Positions 30,859 through 39,260 of a stretch of 64,000 nucleotides of DNA are shown here, in pieces. The DNA comes from CAVOJY01 sp963696405 (lineage in GTDB: Bacteria; Chloroflexota; Limnocylindria; Limnocylindrales; CSP1-4): the NCBI GenBank assembly GCA_963696405.1, contig CAVOJY010000002.1, positions 354,471-418,470 of the forward strand, read 5' to 3'. The notes under the pieces were generated by a model. It saw only the letters and a list, made by a program, of their open reading frames with translations, was not told the DNA's origin and ran no database searches. Both the position numbers and the translations under genes were made by a program. Each line of letters begins with the position of its first letter. Position 1 is the first letter of the stretch.

Positions 30859-32241
30859 ATGACCGGTGAGGCCGGCGGACGGCTTGCCAGCGCGTTCCCC
30901 GGCGGCTTCCTGTGGGGAGCCGCGACCGCCTCGTACCAGATCGAAGGTGCCACCCGCGAGGACGGGCGCGGGGAGTCGATCTGGGACCGCTTCTGCGCAA
31001 CGCCGGGGGCGATCGCCAACGGCGACACCGGTGACGTGGCCTGTGACGCGTACCACCGTTTCGCGGAGGACATCAGGTTGGCCGCCGCGATGGGTCTGAC
31101 CGCGTACCGTTTCTCGGTGGCCTGGCCGCGTGTCTTGCCGGAAGGATCCGGGCGCGTGGAAGAGCGCGGTCTCGCCTGCTACGACCGTCTGGTCGACTCG
31201 ATCCTGGCCGCTGGAATGGAGCCGTTCCTGACCCTGTACCACTGGGATCTGCCACAGGCGCTCCAGGACCGCGGCGGATGGCCCAACCGCGCCACGGCCG
31301 CCGCCTTCGCCGCGTATGCGGAGACGGTGGCTCGGCGCCTTGGCGACCGTGTCCGCTTCTGGACCACCCTGAACGAGCCGTGGGTCAGCGCGTTCGTCGG
31401 TCACTACGAGGGCCGCCACGCGCCCGGTCTGCGGGACCTCGGCGCCGCCGTGGCGGCCTCCCACCACCTGCTTCTCGCGCACGGGCAGGCCGTGGAGGCC
31501 CTCCGCGCGGAGTTGCCGTCGGCGGCTCGGATCGGCATCGCCCTGAACCTCACCCCGGTCGAGCCCGCCGGTGCGGATCCTGGCGCGGCCGGGGCGGCCA
31601 CCCGCATGGATGGCTACCTCAACCGCTGGTTCCTCGACCCGCTGGCAGGCCGTGGCTACCCGGCCGACATGCTTGCCCTCTATGGGCCCCGGGTGCCCCG
31701 CATCGAGGAGGACGACCTCGCCACCATCGCCGCGCCGATCGACTTCCTCGGCGTGAACAACTACTTCCGGCTGGTCGTCAAGGACGAGCCGGAGGAGCCG
31801 TTCCCGTGCGTCGAGATGGTCCAGCCCGAGGGCGCCGCCTTCTCGACGATGGGCTGGGAGATTAACGCCCGGGGTCTCGAGAGCATCCTCACCCGAGTGG
31901 CGAGCGAGTACGCGTTCCCCGAGCTGTATGTGACCGAGAATGGGGTGGCGCTGGAGGATCGCCTCGAGGCTGGCGGGACGGTGCACGATCCGGAGCGGAT
32001 CGCGTACCTCGAGGATCACATCGGAGCCGTCGCCCGCGTGCTGTCGGCCGGGGCGCCGCTGCGTGGGTACTTCGTGTGGTCCCTGCTCGACAACTTCGAG
32101 TGGGCGCTCGGCTTCGGACGGCGCTTCGGACTGGCGTACGTCGACTACCCGACGCTGCGGAGATACCCCAAGGACAGCGCGGCCTGGTACGGGGATCTCG
32201 CCCGCGAGCACCGGCGGCTGACGTCAGCTACTACGCCCTGA
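30859..32241 (+). CDS. Glycoside hydrolase family 1 beta-glucosidase
   Basis: 460 aa, the usual bacterial GH1 size. FLWGAATASYQIEGA and GESIWDRFC open the TIM barrel. The acid/base Glu is in TLNEPWVSAF and the nucleophile Glu in LYVTENGVAL. YHWDLPQALQDRGGW and FVWSLLDNFEWALGFGRRFG complete the signatures. It hydrolyses beta-glucosides, or other beta-glycosides, in the cytoplasm; no signal peptide is present. Two ATGs three nt apart (30856, 30859) are possible. AAGGAGG is better spaced from the second. It converges on a nucleotidyltransferase-like gene with 9 nt between stops. It may feed on products of the sugar island further downstream, but has its own ribosome site and no obvious operon partner. 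Confidence 0.92.
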   Translation: MTGEAGGRLASAFPGGFLWGAATASYQIEGATREDGRGESIWDRFCATPGAIANGDTGDVACDAYHRFAEDIRLAAAMGLTAYRFSVAWPRVLPEGSGRVEERGLACYDRLVDSILAAGMEPFLTLYHWDLPQALQDRGGWPNRATAAAFAAYAETVARRLGDRVRFWTTLNEPWVSAFVGHYEGRHAPGLRDLGAAVAASHHLLLAHGQAVEALRAELPSAARIGIALNLTPVEPAGADPGAAGAATRMDGYLNRWFLDPLAGRGYPADMLALYGPRVPRIEEDDLATIAAPIDFLGVNNYFRLVVKDEPEEPFPCVEMVQPEGAAFSTMGWEINARGLESILTRVASEYAFPELYVTENGVALEDRLEAGGTVHDPERIAYLEDHIGAVARVLSAGAPLRGYFVWSLLDNFEWALGFGRRFGLAYVDYPTLRRYPKDSAAWYGDLAREHRRLTSATTP

Positions 32242-32250
32242 CCGACCCCG

Positions 32251-32904
32251 CTAGCCCGGGTCGCCTTCACCGGTGAAGGCGGCACCCCACTCCGGCGGCG
32301 GCCCGGCAACCGGTTCTTCCGGTCCGTGGAAGGCGGGCAGGTCCGCCGACGCTATCGCGGCGTCGTGGGTGCAGCCCGGATCTCCGAGGTCCAGGATCCG
32401 CACCGGGATCCCCCGGGCGCCCAGGTCGCCGATGACCTCGTCGGGTGACCGCCCCGGCGGGATCTCGCCGACCGCCGGCAGATGCATGACCGGCAGGAGC
32501 ACCGGCCAACCCGCCGTTCCCTGGAACGATGGGCGCAGGATCGCCTCCGGGTCGGCGCCGTGGGCTTCGATCAGCGAGGTGAGCGTCTCGGGGTCCACCC
32601 ACGCGCGCCGCGCCGGCCAGAGGAGAGCGGCGGAGATGGGCTCCACGGCCGCCATGGCGTCCCGGACGCCGCCCGCGATGTGGCCGGCCGGGCCCAGGTC
32701 GAGCGGCGCCGGTGCGGCGAGCGTCGCCGGCGATCCCGCGAGGGCGGTGGCGACCGCACCCGAGGGGTCGGGTGACACGACCACGATCGGCAGCGCCCCG
32801 CCGGCCCAGGCGATATCCACCAGGCGGCGCACCCGCGGCTGCCCCAGGAGCGGGGTCGTGGGGTCGTCATCCGGGTGAACGAGCACAACGGCGGCGACGG
32901 TCAT
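32251..32904 (-). CDS. Degenerate MobA-like nucleotidyltransferase-fold protein
   Basis: 217 aa. The N-terminus MTVAAVVLVHPDDD sits where NTP-transferase enzymes have VLAAGxSxRMG..K. Here the glycine-rich loop and its lysine are missing. Later strands PIVVVSPDPSG, AALLWPARRAWVDPETL and a GTAGWPVLLP segment (the GxxGxP substrate loop of MocA/CoxI-like enzymes) fit the fold. It may be a catalytically altered member or a binding protein. It has a -10 box on the minus strand facing away from the cysteine desulfurase gene; only 34 nt separate the two start codons. No other molybdenum-cofactor gene is in view, so a MobA role is not supported. Confidence 0.55.
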   Translation of the reverse strand: MTVAAVVLVHPDDDPTTPLLGQPRVRRLVDIAWAGGALPIVVVSPDPSGAVATALAGSPATLAAPAPLDLGPAGHIAGGVRDAMAAVEPISAALLWPARRAWVDPETLTSLIEAHGADPEAILRPSFQGTAGWPVLLPVMHLPAVGEIPPGRSPDEVIGDLGARGIPVRILDLGDPGCTHDAAIASADLPAFHGPEEPVAGPPPEWGAAFTGEGDPG

Positions 32905-32910
32905 GGGGCA

Positions 32911-32916
32911 ATCGTA
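32911..32916 (-). promoter_or_regulatory. -10 box TACGAT for the nucleotidyltransferase-like gene
   Basis: On the minus strand TACGAT ends 6 nt before the ATG at 32904. It lies in a 34-nt gap that also holds the -10 box of the divergent cysteine desulfurase gene. Confidence 0.5.
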
Positions 32917-32925
32917 GCCCGGGGA

Positions 32926-32931
32926 TAGAAT
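32926..32931 (+). promoter_or_regulatory. -10 box TAGAAT for the cysteine desulfurase gene
   Basis: TAGAAT ends 7 nt before the GTG at 32939, and no Shine-Dalgarno is present. The -35 zone of this promoter overlaps the transcribed start of the divergent gene. Confidence 0.5.
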
Positions 32932-32938
32932 CGTCGCC

Positions 32939-34135
32939 GTGATCACCGCCGGCCCGACCATCTACCTTGACCACGCAGCGACGACACCGCTGCGTCGGGA
33001 AGCCCTCGACGCGATGCTCCCGTACCTCACCGAGGAGTACGGGAACCCCTCGTCGACGCACGGACCCGGCCGGCGGGCGCGCCTGGCGCTCGACGAGGCG
33101 CGCGAGTCCGTGGCCCAGGACCTGGGCGCGGACCCCCGGGAGATCGTGTTCACCAGCGGCGGCACCGAGGCCATCAACCTCGCCATCAAGGGTGTCGCCT
33201 GGGCCGGCAAGGCCCGCGGACACCGGATCATCACGTCCGCCGTGGAGCACCACGCGGTCCTCCACTCGGTGCGGCACCTCGAGAAGTTCGGCTTCGAGGT
33301 GGTGGAGCTGCCGGTCGACCGATACGGGCGCCTGGATCCCGATCACCTCGCGGCGGCGATCACGGATCGGACGATCCTCGTGAGCCTCATGCTCGCCAAC
33401 AACGAGGTGGGGACCATCCAGCCGGTGGCCAGCCTCGTGAAGCGGGTGCGCGAGCATCGCGGGGTTCTCGTCCATCTCGACGCGGTCCAGGGGGCGCGCT
33501 GGCTCGGCGCCGACGTGTCGGCGCTCGACGTGGACCTGCTCTCCCTGGCCGGGCACAAGCTCGAAGGCCCCAAGGGCACCGGCGTGCTCTACGTTCGTCG
33601 CGGCACCGTGCTCCTGTCGCAGATGCATGGCGGCTCGCAGGAGCGGTATCGCCGGGCCGGGACGGAGAACGTGGCCGGTGCGATCGGGTTCGCCACGGCG
33701 CTGCGGCTGGCGTGGCGCGAACGGGCCGCGGTGACCCCGGCGGTTCGGGCCATGCGGGACCGCCTGCGCGACGCCATCCTGGCCGTGCCGGGGGTCGAGC
33801 TGACGGGCCATCGCCGGGAGCGGCTCCCGAACCACCTGTCGGTGATCGTCCGCGAGGTCGAGGGGAGCGCGGTGGCCATGGCGCTCGACCTGGACGGGAT
33901 CGCGTGCTCGACCGGGTCCGCCTGCACGAGCGGGGACGCTGAGCCGTCCCATGTGCTGACGGCGATGGGCTACCCGGAGGAGGAGGCGAGGGGAGCGCTC
34001 AGGCTGAGCCTGGGCAGCACGACGACGGCCGAGGAGATCGAGCAGGTCTGCCGGATCGCGCCGGCGACGATCGCGCGGCTGCGGGCCGGCGCGGCCACGC
34101 TGGCGGCGGATCCACCCGGCGTGGGCGCCGGCTGA
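32939..34135 (+). CDS. Cysteine desulfurase, IscS/NifS type
   Basis: 398 aa, class V aminotransferase fold. IYLDHAATTPLRREAL opens the protein. The PLP site has TSGGTEAINLAIKG, an HxxN-type region and the Schiff-base lysine in LAGHKLEGPKGTGVLYVRRG. The persulfide cysteine is in STGSACTSGDAEPSHVL, the longer loop of group I enzymes. It takes sulfur from cysteine for tRNA thiolation and Fe-S assembly. The next gene, mnmA, starts 34 nt downstream with its own Shine-Dalgarno and is the expected partner. The start is a GTG placed just after a -10 box, suggesting a leaderless message. Confidence 0.92.
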   Translation: MITAGPTIYLDHAATTPLRREALDAMLPYLTEEYGNPSSTHGPGRRARLALDEARESVAQDLGADPREIVFTSGGTEAINLAIKGVAWAGKARGHRIITSAVEHHAVLHSVRHLEKFGFEVVELPVDRYGRLDPDHLAAAITDRTILVSLMLANNEVGTIQPVASLVKRVREHRGVLVHLDAVQGARWLGADVSALDVDLLSLAGHKLEGPKGTGVLYVRRGTVLLSQMHGGSQERYRRAGTENVAGAIGFATALRLAWRERAAVTPAVRAMRDRLRDAILAVPGVELTGHRRERLPNHLSVIVREVEGSAVAMALDLDGIACSTGSACTSGDAEPSHVLTAMGYPEEEARGALRLSLGSTTTAEEIEQVCRIAPATIARLRAGAATLAADPPGVGAG

Positions 34136-34169
34136 TCGAACCGTCCCGACGGATCGCAGGAGTGGCGCC

Positions 34170-35270
34170 GTGAACGAGCGCGTCCTCGTGGCGATGTCCG
34201 GCGGGGTGGACTCGTCCGTAGCGGCGGCGCTCCTCGTCCGGGAGGGACTGGACGTCGTCGGTGCCTGGATGCGCCTCCACGACCTCGGCGATGCCCACGG
34301 TGAGGGGAGCCCCACCTGCTGCTCGCTCGATGCCGCGGACAGCGCACGCCGGGTTGCCGGCCAGCTCGGGATCCCCTTCTACGTGCTCAACCTCGAGCGC
34401 GAGTTCACCGCCGGCGTGATCGAGCCGTTCGTGGCTGCCTACCTCGACGGGCGGACCCCCAGCCCGTGCATCGCCTGCAACACGGTCGTGAAGTTCGGGG
34501 CCCTGCTGCAGAGGGCGCGGCTGCTGTACGGGTGCTCGTCGGTGGCCACCGGCCACTACGCCCGGATCGATGCGGTGCCGGATCCGGCGTCGGCCGACGG
34601 TCTCCGCCATCGCCTGCTCGCCGGTCGTGACGCCGCGAAGGACCAGAGCTATTTCCTGTACGGCCTGGGGCAGGAGCAACTCGCCGCGATCCGGTTCCCG
34701 CTCGGCGAGCTGACGAAGAGTGACGTGAGGGCGATGGCCCGGGACCTCGGACTGGCGACCGCCCGCGAGCCCGAGAGCCAGGAGATCTGCTTCGTACCGG
34801 GGGGCGACTATCGGGAGGTCCTCCGCTCGCGAGCCGGGTGGCGAGAGACCCCCGGGCCGCTGGTCGACGCGGAAGGGTCGGTCGTCGGCACCCACCGGGG
34901 CATCGCAGCGTACACGGTAGGCCAGCGCACCGGCCTGGGCGTCGCGCTCGGCGAGCCGCGGTACGTCGTCTCGCTCGACCCGGTGACGAACACCGTCCGC
35001 CTGGGGCGCCGAGAGGACCTCGAGCGTCGCTCGTTCGCTGTCGAGAACCTGACCTTCGTGGCGGGCTCGCCGCCGACCCCAGGCGCCTTCGAGGCGCTCG
35101 TCCGGGTGCGACACCGGGCTCCGCTCGTGCGTGCGGTCGTGCGCCCGGCCGGCCAAGGGCGGTACCTGGTCGAGACCGACACGCCGGTCTGGGCCCCGGC
35201 ACCCGGCCAGGCGGCCGTCCTCTACCGCGACGACGAGGTCCTTGGCGGCGGGACCATCGCGCCGCCCTGA
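34170..35270 (+). CDS. mnmA: tRNA-specific 2-thiouridylase MnmA
   Basis: 366 aa. The PP-loop is AMSGGVDSSVAAALL. The catalytic cysteines lie in SPCIACNTVVKFG and SQEICFVPGGDY, and the tRNA-binding and barrel domains follow (GHYARID, KDQSYFLYGL, HRGIAAYTVGQRTGLGV). It puts sulfur on U34 of Lys, Glu and Gln tRNAs, using persulfide from the neighbouring cysteine desulfurase. The GTG start is preceded by AGGAG at 34158-34162, so this second gene of the unit is translated by a classical ribosome site while the first is leaderless. Confidence 0.93.
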   Translation: MNERVLVAMSGGVDSSVAAALLVREGLDVVGAWMRLHDLGDAHGEGSPTCCSLDAADSARRVAGQLGIPFYVLNLEREFTAGVIEPFVAAYLDGRTPSPCIACNTVVKFGALLQRARLLYGCSSVATGHYARIDAVPDPASADGLRHRLLAGRDAAKDQSYFLYGLGQEQLAAIRFPLGELTKSDVRAMARDLGLATAREPESQEICFVPGGDYREVLRSRAGWRETPGPLVDAEGSVVGTHRGIAAYTVGQRTGLGVALGEPRYVVSLDPVTNTVRLGRREDLERRSFAVENLTFVAGSPPTPGAFEALVRVRHRAPLVRAVVRPAGQGRYLVETDTPVWAPAPGQAAVLYRDDEVLGGGTIAPP

Positions 35271-35312
35271 CCGAGGCCGCTGGAGCGGCCACGTCCGGGG
35301 GATCGCGTCCCG

Positions 35313-35318
35313 TACGAT
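35313..35318 (+). promoter_or_regulatory. -10 box TACGAT for the EamA gene
   Basis: TACGAT ends 6 nt before the GTG at 35325, with no Shine-Dalgarno, which matches the leaderless pattern. Confidence 0.5.
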
Positions 35319-35324
35319 CCCCCG

Positions 35325-36236
35325 GTGCGACGCGAGGCGGCCTCCGATGTCATGCTCCTGGCGGCCGTCCTCCTGTGGAGCTTCAACGTTCCCCTGGTCA
35401 AGGTCGCGGTCGGAGCGCTCGACCCGCTCGCGTTCGCTGCGCTGAGGTTCGCCGTCGGCGCCTCCACCCTGCTCGTCTTCGTCAGGGTTACCGAGGGCGG
35501 CCTCGACATCCGCCGGGCCGATCTGCCGCGCATCGTGATCGCGGCAGCGCTGGGCGTGACGCTGCAGCAGGTGCTGTTCGTCCTCGGCCTGGCCGCAGGC
35601 ACCGCATCCAGCACATCGATCCTCTTCGCCACCACCCCGCTGTGGACGGCGCTGATCGCGATGGTCGTGGGGCTGGAGCGTCCGGGCCGCCGCACCTGGG
35701 TGACACTGGCGCTTGGCATCGTCGGCGTCGCGCTCGTCGTGCGAGGCTCGCCGGTCCCGGGCGGGGACGGCAGCCTGGTCGGGGATCTCCTCATCCTCGC
35801 ATCGGCTCTCGCGTGGGCCAGCTACTCGGTGATCGTCGTGCCCCTGCTGGGGAGGTACTCGGCGAACCGGGTGTCCGCCGCGGTGACGGTCACCGGGACG
35901 CTGGCGCTCGTGCCCCTGGGCCTTCCTGCCCTCCTCGCGACCGACCTCGCGGCCGTACCGGTCGAGATCTGGGCCATCGTGGCCTACGCCGCGCTGGGCG
36001 CCCTCGTCCTCACGAACCTGCTGTACTTCACGGCGGTCCGCAACGTCGGAGCATCGCGCGCCGCGGCCTTCATCTACCTGCAGCCGGTGTTCGGCGTCGT
36101 GCTCGCACTGCTCCTGCTCGGGGAATCGATCACCCTGCTCCAGGTGACGGGCGGCGCCGTGGTGTTCGCGAGCATCCTTGCGGGGAGGCGCCTGCCTCGC
36201 AGGGAGGGGATCGTGGCCTCCGAGCCGGACGTCTGA
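35325..36236 (+). CDS. EamA-family (DMT superfamily) transporter
   Basis: 303 aa with ten membrane segments in two five-helix EamA halves. The first half has VLLWSFNVPLVKVAVGALDPL and AAGTASSTSILFATTPLWTAL; the second has LLILASALAWASYSVIVVPL and NVGASRAAAFIYLQPVFGV, the conserved Pro-containing helix of the family. Such carriers export or import small metabolites such as amino acids and nucleosides; the substrate cannot be told. It has its own -10 box. The gene converges on the xylulokinase gene with 16 nt between stops. Confidence 0.88.
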   Translation: MRREAASDVMLLAAVLLWSFNVPLVKVAVGALDPLAFAALRFAVGASTLLVFVRVTEGGLDIRRADLPRIVIAAALGVTLQQVLFVLGLAAGTASSTSILFATTPLWTALIAMVVGLERPGRRTWVTLALGIVGVALVVRGSPVPGGDGSLVGDLLILASALAWASYSVIVVPLLGRYSANRVSAAVTVTGTLALVPLGLPALLATDLAAVPVEIWAIVAYAALGALVLTNLLYFTAVRNVGASRAAAFIYLQPVFGVVLALLLLGESITLLQVTGGAVVFASILAGRRLPRREGIVASEPDV

Positions 36237-36252
36237 GACGCACCCCGGCTTC

Positions 36253-37695
36253 TCAGCCCAGCTGGCTCTGGCGGCCCTCGCTGACGGTGTGCACGAGCGT
36301 CCGGATGCGTTCCAGCGTCTCCGTGTCCTGCGGCACGGCCTCGATCTCGACCCCCTGGCGCGTCCGCCACCTTGACGCGATCTCGGCGGGACCGGCGCCG
36401 GTCAGGATGGCCGCGGCCTGCACGGCTGCCCCGAGCGCGACGTGCTCCTGCGACGCGGGGACGAGGAGCCTCCGCCCGGAGAGACGGGCGCAGACCTCGC
36501 GCCAGGCATGCCCGCGGGAACCCCCGCCGATCACGACGAGCGGCGCGGCGCGGTCGATGCCGGACGAGTGCCGCTCCAGGGCATCGAGAGCGTCGACCAG
36601 AGACGCCATGGCCCCCTCGTACGCTGCCATGAGGATCGCCCCTGCGGTCGTGCCATGCCGGAGGCCGACGAGCATGCCGCTCGCGGTCGGGAGGTACGGG
36701 GTTCGCTCGCCATCGAGGTAGGGAAGGGCAGTCACGCCCAGGGAGGGCTCCACGGTTTCGCGGTCGATCCCCAGCCAGGCCGCAAAACGGTCCACGGCGA
36801 CCGTGCAGTTCAAGGTGGCGGCGAGGGGCAGGAAGCGGCCGCACGCGTCGGCGAAGCCTGCCACCGTCCCGGTGGGATCGGCCGCCGGCCGCGTGGAAAC
36901 CACGTATGCCGTGCCGGACGTACCGAGGCTGATCACCGGTTCCCCGGGAGCCAGCCCGAGCCCGAGCGCCGCGCCGGCGTTGTCCCCCGTCCCGGGTCCG
37001 ACGAGCGTTCCCGGGGCGAGCCCGAGCTCGCTCGAGGCTGCCTCTGTGACCCTCCCGGCGACATCGAAGGGGCCAAGGACCTCCGGCAGCATCCTCCGCT
37101 CCAGCCCGACGTGCTCGAGCACCTCGGGCAGGTAGTCGCCGGTGATGGTCGACCACCAGCACGTCCCGGACGCGTCGCTGCGGTCCGTCACCGCGCGACC
37201 GGTGAGCCGTTCGGTCAGGTAGTCGTGCGGAAGACGAACCGCGCGGGCCGCCTCCGCGGCTGCCGGCTCAGTGCGTCGCAGCCAGGCCCAGCGCGTCACC
37301 GTGAACGAGATGGTGGGAATGGACCCCGCCACAGCGGCCCACCGTGCCGGGCCGCCGAGATCAGTCAACAGCTTCACCGCGTCCGGGGCGGACCGCGTGT
37401 CGTTCCACAGCACGGCGGGCCGGAGCGGCTCCCCGTGCTCGTCGAGGACCACCAGGCCGTGCTGCTGACCGGCCACCGAGATGGCGTCTACCTCACGGGC
37501 GTGTCCGCTCGCCGACAGCGCGTCGCGCAGGGCCGTCCACCAGGTCCGCGGATCGGTCTCCCGGGCACCCCCGCTCCCCGTGACCTCGTGGGGCGCACGA
37601 CCCGACGCGACAACGAACCCCGACTCGACGTCGACGACGAGAACCTTGGTCGCCTGCGTGGAGCAGTCGACGCCCGCGACCAGTCGCACACCCAT
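36253..37695 (-). CDS. xylB: FGGY-family carbohydrate kinase, xylulokinase
   Basis: 480 aa. The N-terminal ATPase half has VAGVDCSTQATKVLVVD, AISVAGQQHGLVVLD and RPAVLWNDTRS. The xylulokinase motif set continues with GPGTGDNAGAALGLGL and VISLGTSGTAYVVS, and the C-terminal half with LPYLDGERTPYLP, GLRHGTTAGAILMAAYEG and VIGGGSRGHAWREVCA. GQQHGLV and DGERTP favour D-xylulose over glycerol or rhamnulose. It phosphorylates xylulose from xylose isomerase, which is not in this window. It is divergent from a ROK regulator across 127 nt, a classical xylose-locus arrangement. GGGAG precedes the ATG. Confidence 0.9.
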   Translation of the reverse strand: MGVRLVAGVDCSTQATKVLVVDVESGFVVASGRAPHEVTGSGGARETDPRTWWTALRDALSASGHAREVDAISVAGQQHGLVVLDEHGEPLRPAVLWNDTRSAPDAVKLLTDLGGPARWAAVAGSIPTISFTVTRWAWLRRTEPAAAEAARAVRLPHDYLTERLTGRAVTDRSDASGTCWWSTITGDYLPEVLEHVGLERRMLPEVLGPFDVAGRVTEAASSELGLAPGTLVGPGTGDNAGAALGLGLAPGEPVISLGTSGTAYVVSTRPAADPTGTVAGFADACGRFLPLAATLNCTVAVDRFAAWLGIDRETVEPSLGVTALPYLDGERTPYLPTASGMLVGLRHGTTAGAILMAAYEGAMASLVDALDALERHSSGIDRAAPLVVIGGGSRGHAWREVCARLSGRRLLVPASQEHVALGAAVQAAAILTGAGPAEIASRWRTRQGVEIEAVPQDTETLERIRTLVHTVSEGRQSQLG

Positions 37696-37757
37696 GCCCG
37701 TCTCCCGACTGTACGTTCCGCCGGTAGTCAAGGGTACCGAGGGATGCCTATGGGCGC

Positions 37758-37785
37758 TTGACGGCGGCGACGTTTGTTCTATTCT
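37758..37785 (+). promoter_or_regulatory. Sigma-70-type promoter for the ROK regulator gene
   Basis: TTGACG (37758-37763), a 16-nt spacer and TATTCT (37780-37785) form the best -35/-10 pair in the window. A leader of about 30 nt with GGAGG leads to the TTG start at 37823. An operator for the ROK protein would be expected here or toward xylB, but no clear palindrome is visible. Confidence 0.6.
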
Positions 37786-37822
37786 GGGTCAAGGCAATGT
37801 GTGGAGGAAGGACAAACTCGCC

Positions 37823-39104
37823 TTGACGAGTTCCGCACCGGGACGGGGGGCGCGTTTCGCGGCGGTCAAGCGTGGCCATCTCGGCGCGATCCTGCGGGCC
37901 GTGCACCTTCGTGGAGCCCCGTCGCGATCGGACCTGGGAGTGGCGACCGGGCTCAGCCGGAGCACCGTCGGCACGCTCGTGGCCGACCTTGTGGCGCGGG
38001 ACCTCGTGGTGGAGCGTGCCCCGGAGGGCCGCCACGGCCCCGGTCGGCCGTCGCCAACGGTTGCGCCGAGCCTGGATGGGCCCGTTGTCGTCGCTGCGGA
38101 GCTGGGCGTCGACGGTGTAACGGTCGCGGTCGTGGGTCTGGGCGGGGGGAATCCGGGTGCGGGAGCGCATGAGGTGGGTGCGGGGAGACCGGCAGCCCGA
38201 ACAGGTGGCCAGCGAGGTCGCCGCGCTCTCCAGTGTGCTGCTCGGCTCGCTGGCGCGACGCCCCGACGTGATCGGGGCCGGCGTCGCTGTTCCCGGCCTG
38301 GCACGGGCAGATGACGGTTTCGTCGCGCTGGCTCCGAACCTGGGCTGGCACGAGGTCCCGTTCGGGGAGCTGCTGAGGGATCGCCTGCCCGCCCGTACCG
38401 CGGTCACGGTGGGGAACGAGGCGGATCTCGGCGCGCTCGCCGAGTTCGTCCGGGGAGCCGGCGTCGGGATGCAGCACCTCCTCTACGTGTCCGGCGAGGT
38501 CGGTGTCGGCGGCGGGCTGATCTGCCAGGGCCGGCCTCTTGGCGGACGCGACGGCTTTGCGGGCGAGGTCGGTCACCTCCCGGTGAACCCGGCAGGGACG
38601 CCTTGCCGCTGCGGGTCCGTCGGCTGCTGGGAAACCGAGGCCGGCGAGGAGGTGCTGCTGCGTCGCGCCGGCCGCCGAGCAGGCGCCGATCGACCCGGAG
38701 CACTCGAGGCGCTCCTGCAGGACGCGAACGCGGGCGACCGGCGGGTGCTCGCCGCCCTTGACGAGCACGGGCGGTGGGTGGGAATTGGCCTGGCCGGCCT
38801 GGTCAACGTGTTCAACCCGGACCGCATCGTCCTCGGCGGGCTGTTCGCCCGGATTGACCCCTTCATCGCTGAACGGGTCGCCTGGGAGCTGGAGCGGCGC
38901 TGCCTCGCCGCAGCCGGGACGGGTGTCGAAGTCGTTCCAGCGGGGTTGGGGGTCGACTCGGCGCTCATCGGCGCCGCGGAGCTGGCGTTCGAGAGCCTGC
39001 TGGCCGATCCGACGAGCTACCCACGGAGAGACGGTGGAGGCCGGCGCGAGGATGCCGGTTCGGAACCCGGTCGGAATAGTCGAACGGAGATCGGAGGAAC
39101 GTGA
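37823..39104 (+). CDS. ROK-family transcriptional regulator (XylR/NagC-like), one frameshift
   Basis: About 426 aa after removing one base. The N-terminal winged helix-turn-helix has VKRGHLGAILRAVHLRGAPS and GVATGLSRSTVGTLVADL. The ROK sugar-kinase-like domain has GAGVAVPGLA, GNEADLGALAEF and GGRDGFAGEVGHLPV, followed by the zinc site CRCGSVGCWETE (CxCGxxGCxE). A +1 shift at about 38140 lies in a run of six G. Length 3n+1 agrees. It probably represses xylose or arabinose genes until a sugar binds. Context: divergent from xylulokinase and followed by a tiny gene and L-arabinose isomerase. The TTG start is chosen from the GGAGG site; a GTG at 37799 is in the same frame. Confidence 0.85.
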
Positions 39105-39248
39105 TGGCATCACAGCTGCCGCTGCGAGCGCATAACGACCGCATCGTGCGAGACCTCCGACGAGGCGGGGATGATGGTCACGGTGGCCAACCCGGACCTC
39201 CCGGTGGTTGCTCAGTTCGGCGGCGCGGTTCTCCGGCGCGCCAGTTGA
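39104..39248 (+). CDS. Possible short gene or gene remnant between the ROK regulator and araA
   Basis: A Shine-Dalgarno (GGAGG) precedes the ATG at 39104, which overlaps the ROK stop. Reading MASQLPLRAHNDRIVRDL and then, after one extra base near 39155, DEAGMMVTVANPDLPVVAQ to a TGA gives about 47 residues. It resembles the start of a longer enzyme rather than a complete protein, so it may be a deleted gene. I do not recognise it. Confidence 0.35.
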
Positions 39249-39260
39249 AGGAGTCCTCGC

